Assembly: GCF_001562015.1 (NCBI RefSeq)
Contig: NZ_LASA01000065.1
Coordinates: 39,202 to 103,201 of the forward strand
From: Endozoicomonas arenosclerae
GTDB lineage: Bacteria > Pseudomonadota > Gammaproteobacteria > Pseudomonadales > Endozoicomonadaceae
Length of the DNA: 64,000 nt
Reading direction: 5' to 3'
Part shown: piece after piece, positions 46,541 through 57,278 of the stretch
Layout of the letters: every line of letters begins with the position of its first letter
How positions within the stretch are numbered: the first letter of the stretch is position 1
The notes under the pieces: model-generated
The model's input: only the letters and a program-made list of their open reading frames with translations
Told to the model about the DNA's origin: nothing
The model's database searches: none
Translations under genes and position numbers: made by a program

Positions 46541-48856
46541 TCAGAAAGGTGTACCCAGAGAGAAGGCAAACACTTGGGTCTCGTCCTCTCCTTTTGGATT
46601 CAACGCCTTAGCCAGACTGAATGTCAATGGACCAAGCGGTGTAATCCAGGTCAGGCCAATACCCGCACTGTAGCGCAGTTCTTTAAAATCAGGATTTGAA
46701 CAATCCTTGATATCACCGCTGGGGCAGCTGGTGTCAAACACATTACCAAAGTCAAAGAACAGACTGGTTCTCAGAGAACGCTGATCTTTTACGAAAGGCA
46801 GCGGGAACAGAATTTCCGCAGTACCTTCGATCACCAGATCACCACCAATGGAGTTATAGTCACTGCCATTCTTCTCTTTAGCCTTGGGACCCAGAGAGTT
46901 ATCTTTGTAACCCCTTACAGAACCAAAACCGCCAGCATAGAAGTGCTCGAAGAACGGGATGTCAGTCGTATCGCCGTAAGCACCAATATAACCTATTCGA
47001 GTGGATACACGACCGGTCAGGGATTGGGTAATAGGCTGGAAGTACTGGCCTCTATAAACCAGTTTATAGAAGCTGACGTCGGAACCCGGAATGGTAACCT
47101 GTGCAGAGGCACTCTGAGAATAACCACGGGTTGGCAACAATCCACGGTTCAACTCACTTTCAGACCAGCCCAGAGTAGCCTTCAGATTCGTAAAGCTGTC
47201 ACCGTTGGCCTTCAGGTAATCCAGAATATAATCCGGCGTTTCAGTACCGGTTTTAATACTGGTGGCATCCACACCCAACCCCATACTGATGGACTGTGTT
47301 TCAGAAATGGGATAGCCAAAGTTTACGTTTGCGCCGGTAGTGTCTGCTGCGTAATTTGAAATATCGGTATTACTGTAGTCGTAAGAACGATGGAATACAC
47401 TAAAGCCACGACTCACACCATCAACGGTGTAATAAGGGTCGGTGAAGCTTAAGTTATAAAGCTGACTGACATCACTCTTGTTCAGGCCGACAGAAACCTT
47501 ATTACCGGTACCCAGGAAATTATTCTGACTGATCGAGCCACCCAGCAACAAGCCATCCGACTGGGAATAACCCACACTGGCAGTAATACTGCCGGAAGGC
47601 TGCTCTTCCACTGTGTAATTGACATCAATGAGGTCACTGGTACCGGGAACCGGAGGCGTTTCAACATTGACCTCCTTAAAGTAACCCAGACGCTCCAGAC
47701 GAACCTTGGACTGTTCAATTTTCTGAGTATTAGCAGAAGCCCCTTCCATCTGACGCATTTCACGACGCAGAACTTCATCTTCTGTTTTGGTATTCCCTGA
47801 GAAGTTAATTCTGCGAACATAAGCCCGCTTACCAGGATCAACAAAGAAGGTCAGGGAAACGGTTTTCTTTTCATGGTCCGGTGTTGGAATACCGGTAACA
47901 TTGGCAAAGGTATAACCTTCATTACCGAGACGCCTGCTCAGAATTTCTTCCGTAGTCGTAATCACCCTGCGAGAGAAAACCTGCTCTGGCTTGGCCAAAA
48001 GCAACCGTTCTGCTTCTTCTTCAGGAATGATCAGGTCACCCGCCAGTTTGACATCACTCACCGTATATTTATCACCCTCATCAATGTTGACAGTAATAAA
48101 TACGCTTTGTTTGTCCGGACTGATAGATACCTGAGTTGAGCGAATATTGAAATTAATATAACCACGATCAAGGTAGTAAGAGCGCAGACGCTCAAGGTCA
48201 CCCGACAATTTTTCTCTGGAATACTTGTCACTGGAACCAAAGAATGAGAACCAGCCGCTCTCTTTCAACTCAAAGAGATCAACAACTTCTTCCTGAGGAA
48301 AGACCGTGTTGCCTACGACATTAATATGTCGAATCGTTGCAACCTTACCTTCTTTTACATTAATGGTCAGTTTGATGCGGTTACGAGGCTGAGCTTCGAC
48401 TTCTGCAGTAATACTGGCACCATAACGCCCCTGGGCAACGTACTGACGCTCCAGCTCAAGCCGGATGGCTTCAAGAGTAGCCTGCTGAAAGATTTCACCT
48501 TCTGCCAGCCCCGACTTGCTAAGACCCTGCTTAAGGTCTTCCGTCTTAATAGCCTTGTTACCCTTGATGACGATTTCACTGATGGAAGGTCGCTCAATAA
48601 CCGAAATCACCAGGACTTCACCGTCTCTGGCCATTTGAATATCTTTGAAATACCCTGTCCGGAACAGGGATTTAGCTGCACTGGAAATCTGCACGGATTC
48701 AATATCGTCCCCCACTTCTATGGGTAACGCATTAAATACCGTCCCGGCTGAAACCCTCTGCAGGCCATCAATCCGGATATCAGACACTACAAAAGCATTG
48801 GCGCCTGACGCATAGGCCATTGAGCCAATCAGCAGAGACAACAGTGATCGCTTCAT
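46541..48856 (-). CDS. bamA: outer membrane assembly factor BamA
   Basis: A 771-residue Omp85 protein and core of the Bam complex. Signal peptide MKRSLLSLLIGSMAYASGANA, then five POTRA domains (about residues 22-410; the first begins FVVSDIRIDGLQRVSAGTVF) and a 16-stranded barrel. The loop-6 motif is VRGYKDNSLGP, and the last strand ends VFAFSLGTPF with a terminal Phe. Another ATG at 48904 overlaps the rseP stop (TGATG) and would add 16 polar residues before the signal peptide; I prefer 48856 because it gives a normal signal sequence, though its ribosome site is weak. Confidence 0.96.
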   Translation of the reverse strand: MKRSLLSLLIGSMAYASGANAFVVSDIRIDGLQRVSAGTVFNALPIEVGDDIESVQISSAAKSLFRTGYFKDIQMARDGEVLVISVIERPSISEIVIKGNKAIKTEDLKQGLSKSGLAEGEIFQQATLEAIRLELERQYVAQGRYGASITAEVEAQPRNRIKLTINVKEGKVATIRHINVVGNTVFPQEEVVDLFELKESGWFSFFGSSDKYSREKLSGDLERLRSYYLDRGYINFNIRSTQVSISPDKQSVFITVNIDEGDKYTVSDVKLAGDLIIPEEEAERLLLAKPEQVFSRRVITTTEEILSRRLGNEGYTFANVTGIPTPDHEKKTVSLTFFVDPGKRAYVRRINFSGNTKTEDEVLRREMRQMEGASANTQKIEQSKVRLERLGYFKEVNVETPPVPGTSDLIDVNYTVEEQPSGSITASVGYSQSDGLLLGGSISQNNFLGTGNKVSVGLNKSDVSQLYNLSFTDPYYTVDGVSRGFSVFHRSYDYSNTDISNYAADTTGANVNFGYPISETQSISMGLGVDATSIKTGTETPDYILDYLKANGDSFTNLKATLGWSESELNRGLLPTRGYSQSASAQVTIPGSDVSFYKLVYRGQYFQPITQSLTGRVSTRIGYIGAYGDTTDIPFFEHFYAGGFGSVRGYKDNSLGPKAKEKNGSDYNSIGGDLVIEGTAEILFPLPFVKDQRSLRTSLFFDFGNVFDTSCPSGDIKDCSNPDFKELRYSAGIGLTWITPLGPLTFSLAKALNPKGEDETQVFAFSLGTPF

Positions 48857-48903
48857 GGAATCCGTTCTTAGTCCGTGTTCATCTTTTACTCTGGTTTTTC
48901 GCA

Positions 48904-50280
48904 TCAGAATAGCCGGCTTATGTCGTTATAAAGAGCCAGCATCATTACACTGACCACCAGAGTCACCCCAATTTTCAACCCAACCAACTGGGCTTTTTCA
49001 GATAGAGGCTTGCCTCTGACCCACTCCACCAGATAAAACAACAGGTGTCCTCCATCCAGTACAGGAATGGGCAGCAAATTCAAAACCCCGAGACTGACGC
49101 TCAACATTGACAGGAAATAGAGAAAATTCTCCAACCCTGATTGCAGGGATGCGCCAGCCACTTTAGCAATGGTAATCGGACCGCTCAAGTTTTTTACCGA
49201 AACCAGCCCTACCACCATCTTCCACAGAGACTCAAGAGTCATTCCCGTCAAGGCTGACGTAGTCTCAACCGCTTTGGGAACAGCTGACAGTGGATTGAAT
49301 TGCAGCGTTCTGATCATATCGTCTGGCCAGGATACCGATTGAACTCCTGCACCAATATAACCAATACGCTGGCCTTCTACTTCTTTTTCGCCCGGTGTAA
49401 TAGCAAGCTGCTGAATACTGCCATTACGCTCTACTTCGACTTGCAGGGTCTTACCCGGATGGCTACGAATCAGATTAACCCAAGCCAGCCAATCCTGTAC
49501 AGGTTCACCATTGGTTTTAAGTATCTTGTCACCGGGGACCAGACCCGCCTGCTCAGCGGCTCCACCAGCAACCACCTGACCTACCACAGCTGGAATCTGT
49601 GGTGAGTAAGGCACAACGCCCAATGATTTGACAGGATTAAGATCCTCCTGCCCCACCAACCAGTCGTTCAATGGAACCTGCTTGATGACTTCACTACCCT
49701 CGGGCTTTTCACCCGGTATACCGGACCTTACGGTGACATCAATAGAACGATTCTCGCCAATGAACGACAACAGCTCCATATTAACCTGCTGCCAGCCTGG
49801 AGTATCTGTCGAGCCTATCCGTACAATTTCATCACCCGGTTGAATACCTGCCAGGGCAGCAGGTGAATCCGGCACTACCTTTTCAACCTGGGGCAGTACT
49901 GTCTTAACCCCCAGAACATACATAAGCCAAAGTGCGACAATGGCCAGCAGAAAGTTGGCTATAGGACCTGCAGCAACAATCGCAATACGAGACAGAACCG
50001 GCTTACTGTTAAACGCCTGATCTTTCTCAGCTTCAGGCACAGGTCCTTCACGCTCGTCCAACATCTTGACATAACCACCCAGAGGAATGGCGGCAACAAC
50101 ATATTCTGTTCCATGACGATCCGTTCTTTTCCAGAGCGGCTTACCAAACCCCACTGAAAAGCGCAGCACTTTAACACCACAGCGACGGGCCACCCAGAAG
50201 TGCCCGAACTCATGGATACTGACAAGAATCCCCAGCGTTATGACAAAAGCCAGAAACGTCTGTAAAGTTCCGAATATCAT
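48904..50280 (-). CDS. rseP: site-2 protease RseP
   Basis: A 458-residue intramembrane zinc metalloprotease of family M50 that cleaves RseA to free sigma-E under envelope stress. The zinc site HEFGH is at residues 23-27 in the first membrane segment, and the third ligand is in PVLDGGHLL near residue 402. Two periplasmic PDZ domains lie between them (about 127-220 and 222-310, each with a carboxylate-binding AGIQPGDEI / AGLVPGDKI). It lies immediately before bamA, so the sensor protease and the assembly machinery share a transcript. Confidence 0.97.
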   Translation of the reverse strand: MIFGTLQTFLAFVITLGILVSIHEFGHFWVARRCGVKVLRFSVGFGKPLWKRTDRHGTEYVVAAIPLGGYVKMLDEREGPVPEAEKDQAFNSKPVLSRIAIVAAGPIANFLLAIVALWLMYVLGVKTVLPQVEKVVPDSPAALAGIQPGDEIVRIGSTDTPGWQQVNMELLSFIGENRSIDVTVRSGIPGEKPEGSEVIKQVPLNDWLVGQEDLNPVKSLGVVPYSPQIPAVVGQVVAGGAAEQAGLVPGDKILKTNGEPVQDWLAWVNLIRSHPGKTLQVEVERNGSIQQLAITPGEKEVEGQRIGYIGAGVQSVSWPDDMIRTLQFNPLSAVPKAVETTSALTGMTLESLWKMVVGLVSVKNLSGPITIAKVAGASLQSGLENFLYFLSMLSVSLGVLNLLPIPVLDGGHLLFYLVEWVRGKPLSEKAQLVGLKIGVTLVVSVMMLALYNDISRLF

Positions 50281-50456
50281 GTCGCGCTACCTAACCTCCG
50301 GCACGCCTGCCTTTCTACCTTGAACCGCCTTTAGCCCCAATTGTCACAACAGCTGCGACTGGCAGTATTTTATGTTTAAAGTACGACTGTAAATAGAATA
50401 TCGCCAGAAGAACAGCGAATTATATGACTTTAAGTCCTATTCAACGACCTTCCTGA

Positions 50457-51644
50457 TCAAGCCGACTTGCACCACCGCTCTATCTGGTTTTTTGCATGAC
50501 TTCTTGCCCTGCGATCAGCATCCAGCACCTGTTCAATATCACCTGCATTGTTCACCTGAAGTGCCTGCAGGGTAGCATCAATCACATCGGGAATGCGGTC
50601 GAAGCGAAGATAGTCACCCAGAAAAGCTTCTACAGCCGCTTCATTTGCTGCATTAAGCATGGCTGCAGCCGTACCACCCGTTGAAGCGGCATCCTGTGCC
50701 AACTGCAAACAGCGGAAACGTTTCATGCAAGGCTTCTGGAAATCCAGCCTGCCTACATCAGCCAGAGACAGTGGTTCTACACCTGACTGAATTCGTTCAG
50801 GCCAGGCCATGGCGTGAGCAATGGGCGTTCTCATGTCAGGATTACCCATCTGAGCCAACACAGAACCATCATCATAATCGACCAGGGAATGAATAATGCT
50901 TTGAGGGTGAATCACCACTTCAACCTGAGAGGGACGAGCACCAAAAAGCCAGCAAGCTTCTATAAACTCAAGCCCCTTATTCATCATTGTGGCCGAGTCA
51001 ACTGAAATTTTTCGTCCCATACTCCAGTTCGGATGAGCACAAGCCTGATCCGGAGTCACTGTAGGCAAAATCTCTACAGGCACATCCCTGAAAGGTCCGC
51101 CAGAAGCTGTCAGCAGGATTCTTCTCACACCCACCTTTCCCAAACCATCACGGTATCCGTGAGGCAGACACTGAAAAATCGCATTATGCTCGCTATCAAT
51201 GGGTAATAGCTGGGCGCCTGACTCTTTAACTGAGTCCATAAAAAGAGCACCGGTCATCACCAGTGCCTCTTTGTTAGCCAGCAAAACCTTCTTACCCGAT
51301 TTTACAGCTGCCAATGTTGGCAACAGCCCTGCCGCCCCGACAATGGCCGCCATGACCACATCGACTTCGGAATCAGCCGCTACCTGCGCCACAGAGCGCG
51401 TACCACCAAGCACTTCTGTTTTAAGTCCGGCCTCTTTTACAGAAACCCTTAACTGATCTGCAACGGCCGGATCGGACATAACCGCAAAATCCGGCTGAAA
51501 AGTTCTGACCTGCTCCAGCATGGCATCGTGACTTCTGCATGCAACCAGTGAACGCACTCTATAACGCTCACTGTTCCTGGCAATCACGTCCAGAGTACTT
51601 TTCCCGATCGACCCGGTTGAACCCAGAACACAAACCTGTTGCAT
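50457..51644 (-). CDS. dxr: 1-deoxy-D-xylulose 5-phosphate reductoisomerase
   Basis: A 395-residue Dxr, the second enzyme of the non-mevalonate isoprenoid pathway. The NADPH loop is [14 protein letters not shown] near residue 6; [12 protein letters not shown] and [13 protein letters not shown] hold the metal and substrate residues, with [20 protein letters not shown] further on. The frame opens at a TTG at 51650, but the ATG two codons later (51644) gives the family N-terminus. The region between cdsA and dxr is only two bases, so uppS-cdsA-dxr are read together. Confidence 0.97.
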   Translation of the reverse strand: MQQVCVLGSTGSIGKSTLDVIARNSERYRVRSLVACRSHDAMLEQVRTFQPDFAVMSDPAVADQLRVSVKEAGLKTEVLGGTRSVAQVAADSEVDVVMAAIVGAAGLLPTLAAVKSGKKVLLANKEALVMTGALFMDSVKESGAQLLPIDSEHNAIFQCLPHGYRDGLGKVGVRRILLTASGGPFRDVPVEILPTVTPDQACAHPNWSMGRKISVDSATMMNKGLEFIEACWLFGARPSQVEVVIHPQSIIHSLVDYDDGSVLAQMGNPDMRTPIAHAMAWPERIQSGVEPLSLADVGRLDFQKPCMKRFRCLQLAQDAASTGGTAAAMLNAANEAAVEAFLGDYLRFDRIPDVIDATLQALQVNNAGDIEQVLDADRRARSHAKNQIERWCKSA

Positions 51645-51646
51645 AC

Positions 51647-52447
51647 TCAACTCCCGCTGACAACCAGAGCCAGAGTAAAGACTGGAATGGCTGCTGTCAG
51701 ACTGTCTATTCTATCCAGAATGCCGCCGTGCCCCGGCAGCAGATTGCTACTGTCTTTTATTCCTCGCTCACGCTTGAGCATGCTTTCAAACAGATCGCCC
51801 AGTACTGAAACCAGAACCACAGCAATGGAAAGCATTAAAAGACCCAGCCCACGGGCAAAAGTAAAGTCAAAATACAGGCCTACACAAGCTGCTACCAGCA
51901 GTGACATCAGCAGCCCGCCCACCAGACCTTCAATGGTTTTCTTGGGACTAACCCTTTCCGCCAGCTTATGACGACCAAGATTTTTTCCAGCAAAATAGGC
52001 ACCCACATCCGCCGCCCAAACCAGAAGAAAGACGAGAATAATAGTCCACCCCTGCTGATCATGAAGTTTGAGCTTTGAAAGGGCGAACCAGGCTGGAACC
52101 AGTGTCAAAAAGCCCATGACCAATCTCAGCACCCGACTGCTACAAAAACGAGCCGAGCCCGGATAGCCTTTAACCAGAGCAAAGGCCACCAGCCACCAGA
52201 CCACAGAAATAGCCAGCAGCAGGTGAGCCGATACATCTTTTACGAGCCAACAGGCCACACCTGTCAGCAACACATAACCTATCCGGGTCATTGAATCTTC
52301 AAAACCGGACAGATTAGCCCACTCCCACGCTCCCAGCATGATGACCAATGCAATAAGAACCGAAAAAATAGAAGGAGGAAGGAAAATCACACTCGCCAGG
52401 GCTAATGGCGCCAGAACCACCGCCGTGAGAATTCTCTGTTTTAACAC
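51647..52447 (-). CDS. cdsA: phosphatidate cytidylyltransferase CdsA
   Basis: A 266-residue polytopic membrane enzyme making CDP-diacylglycerol from phosphatidate and CTP. The C-terminal family signature is present: [20 protein letters not shown] followed by GGILDRIDS. About seven to eight hydrophobic helices precede it. It starts with GTG overlapping the uppS TAA by seven bases, so its translation depends on uppS. It follows uppS in the widely conserved frr-uppS-cdsA-dxr order. Confidence 0.95.
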   Translation of the reverse strand: MLKQRILTAVVLAPLALASVIFLPPSIFSVLIALVIMLGAWEWANLSGFEDSMTRIGYVLLTGVACWLVKDVSAHLLLAISVVWWLVAFALVKGYPGSARFCSSRVLRLVMGFLTLVPAWFALSKLKLHDQQGWTIILVFLLVWAADVGAYFAGKNLGRHKLAERVSPKKTIEGLVGGLLMSLLVAACVGLYFDFTFARGLGLLMLSIAVVLVSVLGDLFESMLKRERGIKDSSNLLPGHGGILDRIDSLTAAIPVFTLALVVSGS

Positions 52448-53220
52448 GTAGCCTCAGCCTCCACTTGCTCACTGGTCTTACCGAAACGTCTCTGACGATT
52501 CACATAAGACAGGAGCGCACTCTCAAATTCCTTGCGACCGAAATCCGGCCATAAGGTTTTGGTAAAATAAAATTCGCTGTAGGCACACTGCCATAAAAGG
52601 AAATTACTGATACGTTGCTCGCCACTGGTCCTGATTAGAAGATCAGGGTCAGGCAAACCTGCAGTACTCAGATGTTCACCGATCATTGATTCATCAATCT
52701 GATCTGCGGACAGCTCTCCCTGCTCTACCAGTTTAGCCACTTTGCGTGTAGCCTGAGCAACATCCCACATGCCACCGTAATTGGCAGCAATCACTAATGT
52801 CACTTTCGCTTCGTCCGCCGTAAGGGCTTCTGCTTCAGCAATATGTTCCTGAATTGCAGGACTAAAGCGACTTATGTCGCCTATAATCTTAAGCCTGATA
52901 TTATTCTTCTTGAGCTTACGGGTTTCTCTGCGCAGGGTTCTCAGGAATAACTCCATCAAACCGTCGACCTCATTCTTTGGCCGATTCCAGTTTTCACTAC
53001 TGAAAGCAAACAGAGTCAGAACTTCAACACCCACTTCACCACAGGCTTCAACCACCTCCCTGACTGCCTTAACACCAGCACGATGACCAGCCAGACTGGG
53101 GAGCATTCGTCGTTTAGCCCAGCGGTTATTTCCATCGAGAATGATGGCCACATGGCGGGGCAACTTCTTTATCGAAACTCCCTCTAAGCTGCCGTTTTCC
53201 TCTTGCGATATCATGGCCAT
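52441..53220 (-). CDS. uppS: undecaprenyl diphosphate synthase
   Basis: A 259-residue cis-prenyltransferase extending farnesyl diphosphate to the C55 carrier lipid for peptidoglycan and O-antigen. The catalytic Asp is D29 in HVAIILDGNNRWAKRR; SSENWNRPKNEV, VIAANYGGMWDV and the C-terminal RTSGEQRISNFLLWQ follow. Two ATG codons, at 53220 and 53214, are possible. It is 280 bases after frr. It draws its substrate from the isoprenoid enzymes encoded nearby (Dxr, IspD, IspF), and PopT recycles its product (inference). Confidence 0.97.
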   Translation of the reverse strand: MAMISQEENGSLEGVSIKKLPRHVAIILDGNNRWAKRRMLPSLAGHRAGVKAVREVVEACGEVGVEVLTLFAFSSENWNRPKNEVDGLMELFLRTLRRETRKLKKNNIRLKIIGDISRFSPAIQEHIAEAEALTADEAKVTLVIAANYGGMWDVAQATRKVAKLVEQGELSADQIDESMIGEHLSTAGLPDPDLLIRTSGEQRISNFLLWQCAYSEFYFTKTLWPDFGRKEFESALLSYVNRQRRFGKTSEQVEAEATC

Positions 53221-53500
53221 TCACTATCTATAAAAAATACTGCCTTCCCATGTTCTGCACTCATCTTCATGGTCCGGAACGAACAGTATTTCCAGCTCAA
53301 GGCTGTTTGTTGATCTGAAAAAACAATCTATTTACAACACCTTGCAGGAGCTCACAATAAAATGCAAGCTCCTCCAGGCACTCACTCCCAAGCCCTAAAA
53401 CCCTTTCTAAAAAGACAAACAGACAGCCACTGTAAAGTCATCCGCCACTCTTTAAACAGAGTTTAATCAGGAGCAATCCTATAAAAAGAAGAGAAAGCCC

Positions 53501-54058
53501 TTAGACTTCCATCAGATCTTTTTCCTTGCTGGCCAGCGCTGAATCAACAGCAGCGATATATCGGTCAGTTACCTTCTGGATATCATCCTGTGCACGACGC
53601 TCATCGTCTTCACTGATTTCCTTTTCCTTCTCCAGCTCTTTGATATCAGCCAGAGCATCACGACGAATATTGCGGATAGCGATCTTCGCGTTCTCAGCTT
53701 CCTGACGAGCCTGACGGGTATAACCTTTTCGAGTTTCTTCCGTCAGTGGTGGCAGAGGAATACGAATCACCTCACCAGCAGTAGAAGGATTCAGACCCAG
53801 ATCGGACTTCAGAATGGCTTTTTCAACATCAGGCACCATCTGTCTTTCCCAGACACGAACGGCCAGAGTTCTTGCATCTTCGGTCGAGATATTGGATACC
53901 TGACTCAGGGGTGTCTCGGAACCGTAATAGGAAACCCGAACACTATCCAGCAGACTTGGGTGAGCACGACCAGTACGAATCTTGGCAAATGCACCATCCA
54001 GAGAATCTACGCTTTTGCTCATGCGCTCTTGCGCATCTTGCTTAATTTCTTCAATCAT
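53501..54058 (-). CDS. frr: ribosome recycling factor
   Basis: A 185-residue RRF that splits post-termination ribosomes together with EF-G. The family pattern is clear: [20 protein letters not shown] near residue 12, [13 protein letters not shown], the [16 protein letters not shown] strand, and a C-terminal coiled coil. It overlaps the pyrH stop by ATGA. After it, 280 bases without a recognised gene separate it from uppS; an AT-rich stretch there may carry the uppS promoter. Confidence 0.98.
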   Translation of the reverse strand: MIEEIKQDAQERMSKSVDSLDGAFAKIRTGRAHPSLLDSVRVSYYGSETPLSQVSNISTEDARTLAVRVWERQMVPDVEKAILKSDLGLNPSTAGEVIRIPLPPLTEETRKGYTRQARQEAENAKIAIRNIRRDALADIKELEKEKEISEDDERRAQDDIQKVTDRYIAAVDSALASKEKDLMEV

Positions 54059-54801
54059 TTATCACCCACACTTTCCCCAGAGACCAGTGTTCCTTCTTCG
54101 CCACCTACCACTGCATTGAGCAGAGCACCGGATTTATTCATATTGAAAACCCGAACAGGCATCTGCTGATCCCTGACCAGACAGATAGCCGTCAAATCCA
54201 TAACCCCGAGCTTGCGCTCCAGCACATCATCATAGGTCAGGGATTCAAACTTTACTGCATCCGGGTGTTTGACAGGATCCTTGTCGTAAATACCGTCAAC
54301 CTTGGTTGCTTTCAGAACGACATCAGACTCAACCTCAATGCCACGCAGGCAGGCCGCAGAATCTGTTGTAAAGAAAGGGTTACCGGTACCCGCAGAAAAG
54401 ATCACTACATCACCACCACTGAGGTAGCGCATTGCACGACGATGATCATAGTGTTCAAGAACACCATCCATCGGAATGGAAGACATGACACGGGTATTGA
54501 TGTTTGAACGCTCAAGGGCATCACGCATGGCCAGAGCATTCATGACGGTGGCCAGCATACCCATATGGTCGCCAGTCACTCGGTCAAGGCCAGCAGCACT
54601 TAACGCTGCTCCACGAAAGAGGTTTCCGCCACCGATTACGATACCAACCTGAACGCCGATACCTACCAGCTGGCCGATCTCCAGGGCCATTCTGTCAAGA
54701 ACACTGGGATCAATACCAAAGTCCCCTTCTCCCTGAAGGGCCTCGCCACTGAGTTTGAGCAGAATGCGCTTGTATTTCGGTTGTCGATCATTTGCCGGCA
54801 T
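54055..54801 (-). CDS. pyrH: UMP kinase
   Basis: A 248-residue amino-acid-kinase-fold UMP kinase, a hexamer regulated by GTP and UTP in gammaproteobacteria. Motifs: [19 protein letters not shown] at the N-terminus, [32 protein letters not shown] and the phosphate loop [19 protein letters not shown], then [13 protein letters not shown]. It lies between tsf and frr, the conserved order, and shares four bases with frr. The 296-base gap towards tsf (54802-55097) holds a hairpin AGAAGAC-N7-GTCTTCT near 54950 without a T-run. Confidence 0.97.
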   Translation of the reverse strand: MPANDRQPKYKRILLKLSGEALQGEGDFGIDPSVLDRMALEIGQLVGIGVQVGIVIGGGNLFRGAALSAAGLDRVTGDHMGMLATVMNALAMRDALERSNINTRVMSSIPMDGVLEHYDHRRAMRYLSGGDVVIFSAGTGNPFFTTDSAACLRGIEVESDVVLKATKVDGIYDKDPVKHPDAVKFESLTYDDVLERKLGVMDLTAICLVRDQQMPVRVFNMNKSGALLNAVVGGEEGTLVSGESVGDK

Positions 54802-55097
54802 TTTCAGCTTTCCGATTCAGAGTTAGGCGAAGAAGCACCCGACCCCGACAGCCTGCCGGCTCAGCCCACACCCTGATGAATGAGCTTATGACACTTTTTA
54901 TAAGCCGCTAACATATGTCGTTAAAACGTCGCTAATCAGCTTATCGAGAGAAGACTTTAAAGGTCTTCTAAGTGTCATCTTTAGCTCAGACACCAGAATA
55001 AGGGATAAACCTGCAGACCTACTGAAGAAACTCCCAAGAGTCTATTCAGCTAACAGGTCAGGCACCATCCATTAACCAGTAATAACCAGTATCAGGA

Positions 55098-55958
55098 TTA
55101 GAGTCCAGCCTGAGCGCGAACTTCTGCAGCGAAGTCCACTTCTTCTTTCTCAATACCTTCACCCACTTCGTAACGAACGAAGCCAGTGATAGTAGCGCCA
55201 GCTTTCTTGGCCAGAGCACCAACCTTAACATCAGGATCTTTAACGAAAGGCTGTTCTGTCAGGCTGTTTTCAGCCAGGAACTTGTTGATACGACCAACGA
55301 TCATCTTCTCGATGATTTCAGCTGGCTTGCCAGACTGTTCAGCCTGAGCCTTGAAGATTTCCTTCTCTTTCTCAACCAGATCAGCTGGCATGTCGTCCTT
55401 GTTAACCACCTGAGGGTTAACAGCAGCAACGTGCATGGCAACGTCGCGAGCCAGTTCAGTGTTACCACCGTCCAGACTAACCAGAACAGCGATACGCTTA
55501 TTACCGTGAACGTAAGCGTCGATCACGCCACCTTCAACGATTTCAATACGACGAACACCGATGTTTTCACCGATCTTCTGAACCAGAGCCAGACGAGCTT
55601 CTTCCAGCTCACCTTCCATCAGCTTGGCTACGTCAGCTTCCTTACGATCAAAAGCAGCATCCACTACTTTCTGAACGTAGTTCAGGAAGTTGTCATCACG
55701 AGCAACGAAGTCGGTCTCGGAGTTAACTTCAACCATTACACCGAAGGTGCCGTCTTCAGCAACCTTGGTAGCGACAATACCTTCAGCGGCAGTACGACCT
55801 GCTTTCTTGGCGGCTTTAGCCTGACCAGATTTACGCAGCTCTTCAATCGCCTTTTCGATATCGCCTTCAGAAGCAACCAGAGCCTTCTTGCACTCCATCA
55901 TGCCCAGGCTAGTGCGTTCACGCAGTTCCTTAACCAGTGCTGCAGTAATTGCTGCCAT
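55098..55958 (-). CDS. tsf: elongation factor Ts
   Basis: A 286-residue EF-Ts, the guanine nucleotide exchange factor for EF-Tu. The UBA-like N-terminal domain reads [15 protein letters not shown] then [10 protein letters not shown], followed by ANYGKAG-like [18 protein letters not shown] and the core with [16 protein letters not shown]. The frame extends upstream to 56057, but the ATG at 55958 with GAGGA ahead is the family start. It follows rpsB; the hairpin at 56095-56118 lies between them. Confidence 0.97.
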   Translation of the reverse strand: MAAITAALVKELRERTSLGMMECKKALVASEGDIEKAIEELRKSGQAKAAKKAGRTAAEGIVATKVAEDGTFGVMVEVNSETDFVARDDNFLNYVQKVVDAAFDRKEADVAKLMEGELEEARLALVQKIGENIGVRRIEIVEGGVIDAYVHGNKRIAVLVSLDGGNTELARDVAMHVAAVNPQVVNKDDMPADLVEKEKEIFKAQAEQSGKPAEIIEKMIVGRINKFLAENSLTEQPFVKDPDVKVGALAKKAGATITGFVRYEVGEGIEKEEVDFAAEVRAQAGL

Positions 55959-56094
55959 GGTGGGTTCCTCTCGCAAATATTCAAATAAGGGGTTCAGGAC
56001 AGCTTTCAAGCTTTTAAGACATACACAGAAGCTTGCGTATGCAGAAGCTCTTGTCAAAGACCATCCCGATATGACAAACGCTTTTTTAAATCTG

Positions 56095-56118
56095 AAAAAG
56101 GGGGCTACGCCCCCTTTT
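56095..56118 (-). terminator. hairpin between rpsB and tsf (terminator or attenuator)
   Basis: GGGGGC and GCCCCC pair around a 3-base loop with flanking A4-5/T4-5, so the stem ends in a short T-run on both strands. It lies 17 bases past the rpsB stop. rpsB and tsf are normally co-transcribed, and such a structure would lower tsf readthrough. Confidence 0.75.
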
Positions 56119-56134
56119 CAAAACGCTCAGAAAA

Positions 56135-56926
56135 TCAAGCTTCCTTAGCTTCTTCCTGACCGTCGTCAGCCTTGGCTTCAGCTGCTTCAACAGCTTCTGC
56201 TTCCGCTTCTACTTCTACGAATTCGCTCTCAGCACCAGTATTGGCAGCCGCACGACCTTCGAGAATAACATCAGCAGCAGCCTTGATGTAGAGCTGGATA
56301 GCGCGGATCGCATCGTCGTTACCTGGGATAACGTAGTCAACACCTTCCGGGCTGGAGTTGGTGTCAACGATACCGATTACAGGAATGCCCAGTTTGTTGG
56401 CTTCCTGGATAGCGATGCGCTCGTGCTCAACATCGATTACAAACAGTGCGTCTGGCAGACCACCCATTTCCTTGATACCACCCAGAGAGCGATCCAGCTT
56501 TTCCAGATCACGACGGCGCATCAGGGCTTCTTTCTTGGTCAGTTTTTCGAACGTTCCGTCTTCAGCCTGAACTTCCAGGTCACGCAGACGACGAACGGAC
56601 TGACGAATGGTCTTGTAGTTGGTCAGCATACCACCCAACCAGCGGTGAGCCACGAATGGCATAGCGCAGCGAGCAGCTTCTTCACGGATGATTTTACCGG
56701 CAGCACGCTTGGTACCAACGAACAGAATCTTGTTCTTACCTTCAGACAGCTTGCGAATGAAGCTCATAGCTTCATTAAAGGCAGGCATGGTGTGCTCAAG
56801 GTTGATGATATGAATCTTGTTGCGAGCACCGAAGATGAACTTGTTCATCTTTGGGTTCCAGAAACGAGTCTGGTGACCAAAGTGCACGCCAGCCTTGAGC
56901 ATGTCACGCATAGTGACTTGAGACAT
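56135..56926 (-). CDS. rpsB: 30S ribosomal protein S2
   Basis: A 263-residue S2. It begins [20 protein letters not shown] with the family motifs [42 protein letters not shown] and [20 protein letters not shown]. The C-terminus is a long acidic Ala/Glu tail, longer than in E. coli S2 (241 aa). The ATG has CAGGAGAATTCTC upstream, an excellent ribosome site. S2 represses its own rpsB-tsf message through the leader in gammaproteobacteria. Confidence 0.98.
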   Translation of the reverse strand: MSQVTMRDMLKAGVHFGHQTRFWNPKMNKFIFGARNKIHIINLEHTMPAFNEAMSFIRKLSEGKNKILFVGTKRAAGKIIREEAARCAMPFVAHRWLGGMLTNYKTIRQSVRRLRDLEVQAEDGTFEKLTKKEALMRRRDLEKLDRSLGGIKEMGGLPDALFVIDVEHERIAIQEANKLGIPVIGIVDTNSSPEGVDYVIPGNDDAIRAIQLYIKAAADVILEGRAAANTGAESEFVEVEAEAEAVEAAEAKADDGQEEAKEA

Positions 56927-57278
56927 GAGAATTCTCCTGTTACAGGGTTAGGCCTCCACACACCCCATGAGTTCGACCCGATGATCAGCGTGAACTGATA
57001 GCACCCGGGCACCCTGAATCATGTGTCGGTGTATGTGAGTTCTGTTTACAAAATCAATAAAAAACCTCGCATTCAGGAGACCCTGATCACGAGGACGCGG
57101 ATTTATACCATAAACGGACGAATTTTCAAAGCAGAAGACCACTCTTTGCCGAAGAATCGTGAAGCCTCCTCACATTGATACTACTCTTTATCTCCGCTCG
57201 ACTGCTAAAACGTTCAGTACTCAACTGTATGGCTCTCATAGCCCCATACACCCTCCCAGCAAATAAGGCGCCATCCTT
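56927..57278. promoter_or_regulatory. rpsB leader and divergent promoter region
   Basis: This 352-base divergent gap must carry the rpsB promoter and leader (minus) and the start signals of the TLC-like gene (plus). On the minus strand the leader contains ATCAG/CTGAT arms (56984-56999) and a GGGTGTGTGGAGGCCTAACC stretch just before the ribosome site, which may belong to the S2 autoregulatory leader known in gammaproteobacteria; I cannot confirm the fold. On the plus strand a hairpin with arms TGTATGGCT and AGCC-CATACA (57226-57250) sits in the probable 5' leader of the next gene. Confidence 0.4.

Noticed and set aside
54948..54972. Hairpin AGAAGAC/GTCTTCT between pyrH and tsf as a terminator
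   Set aside because: No T-run on either strand and only seven pairs; not enough to call termination.
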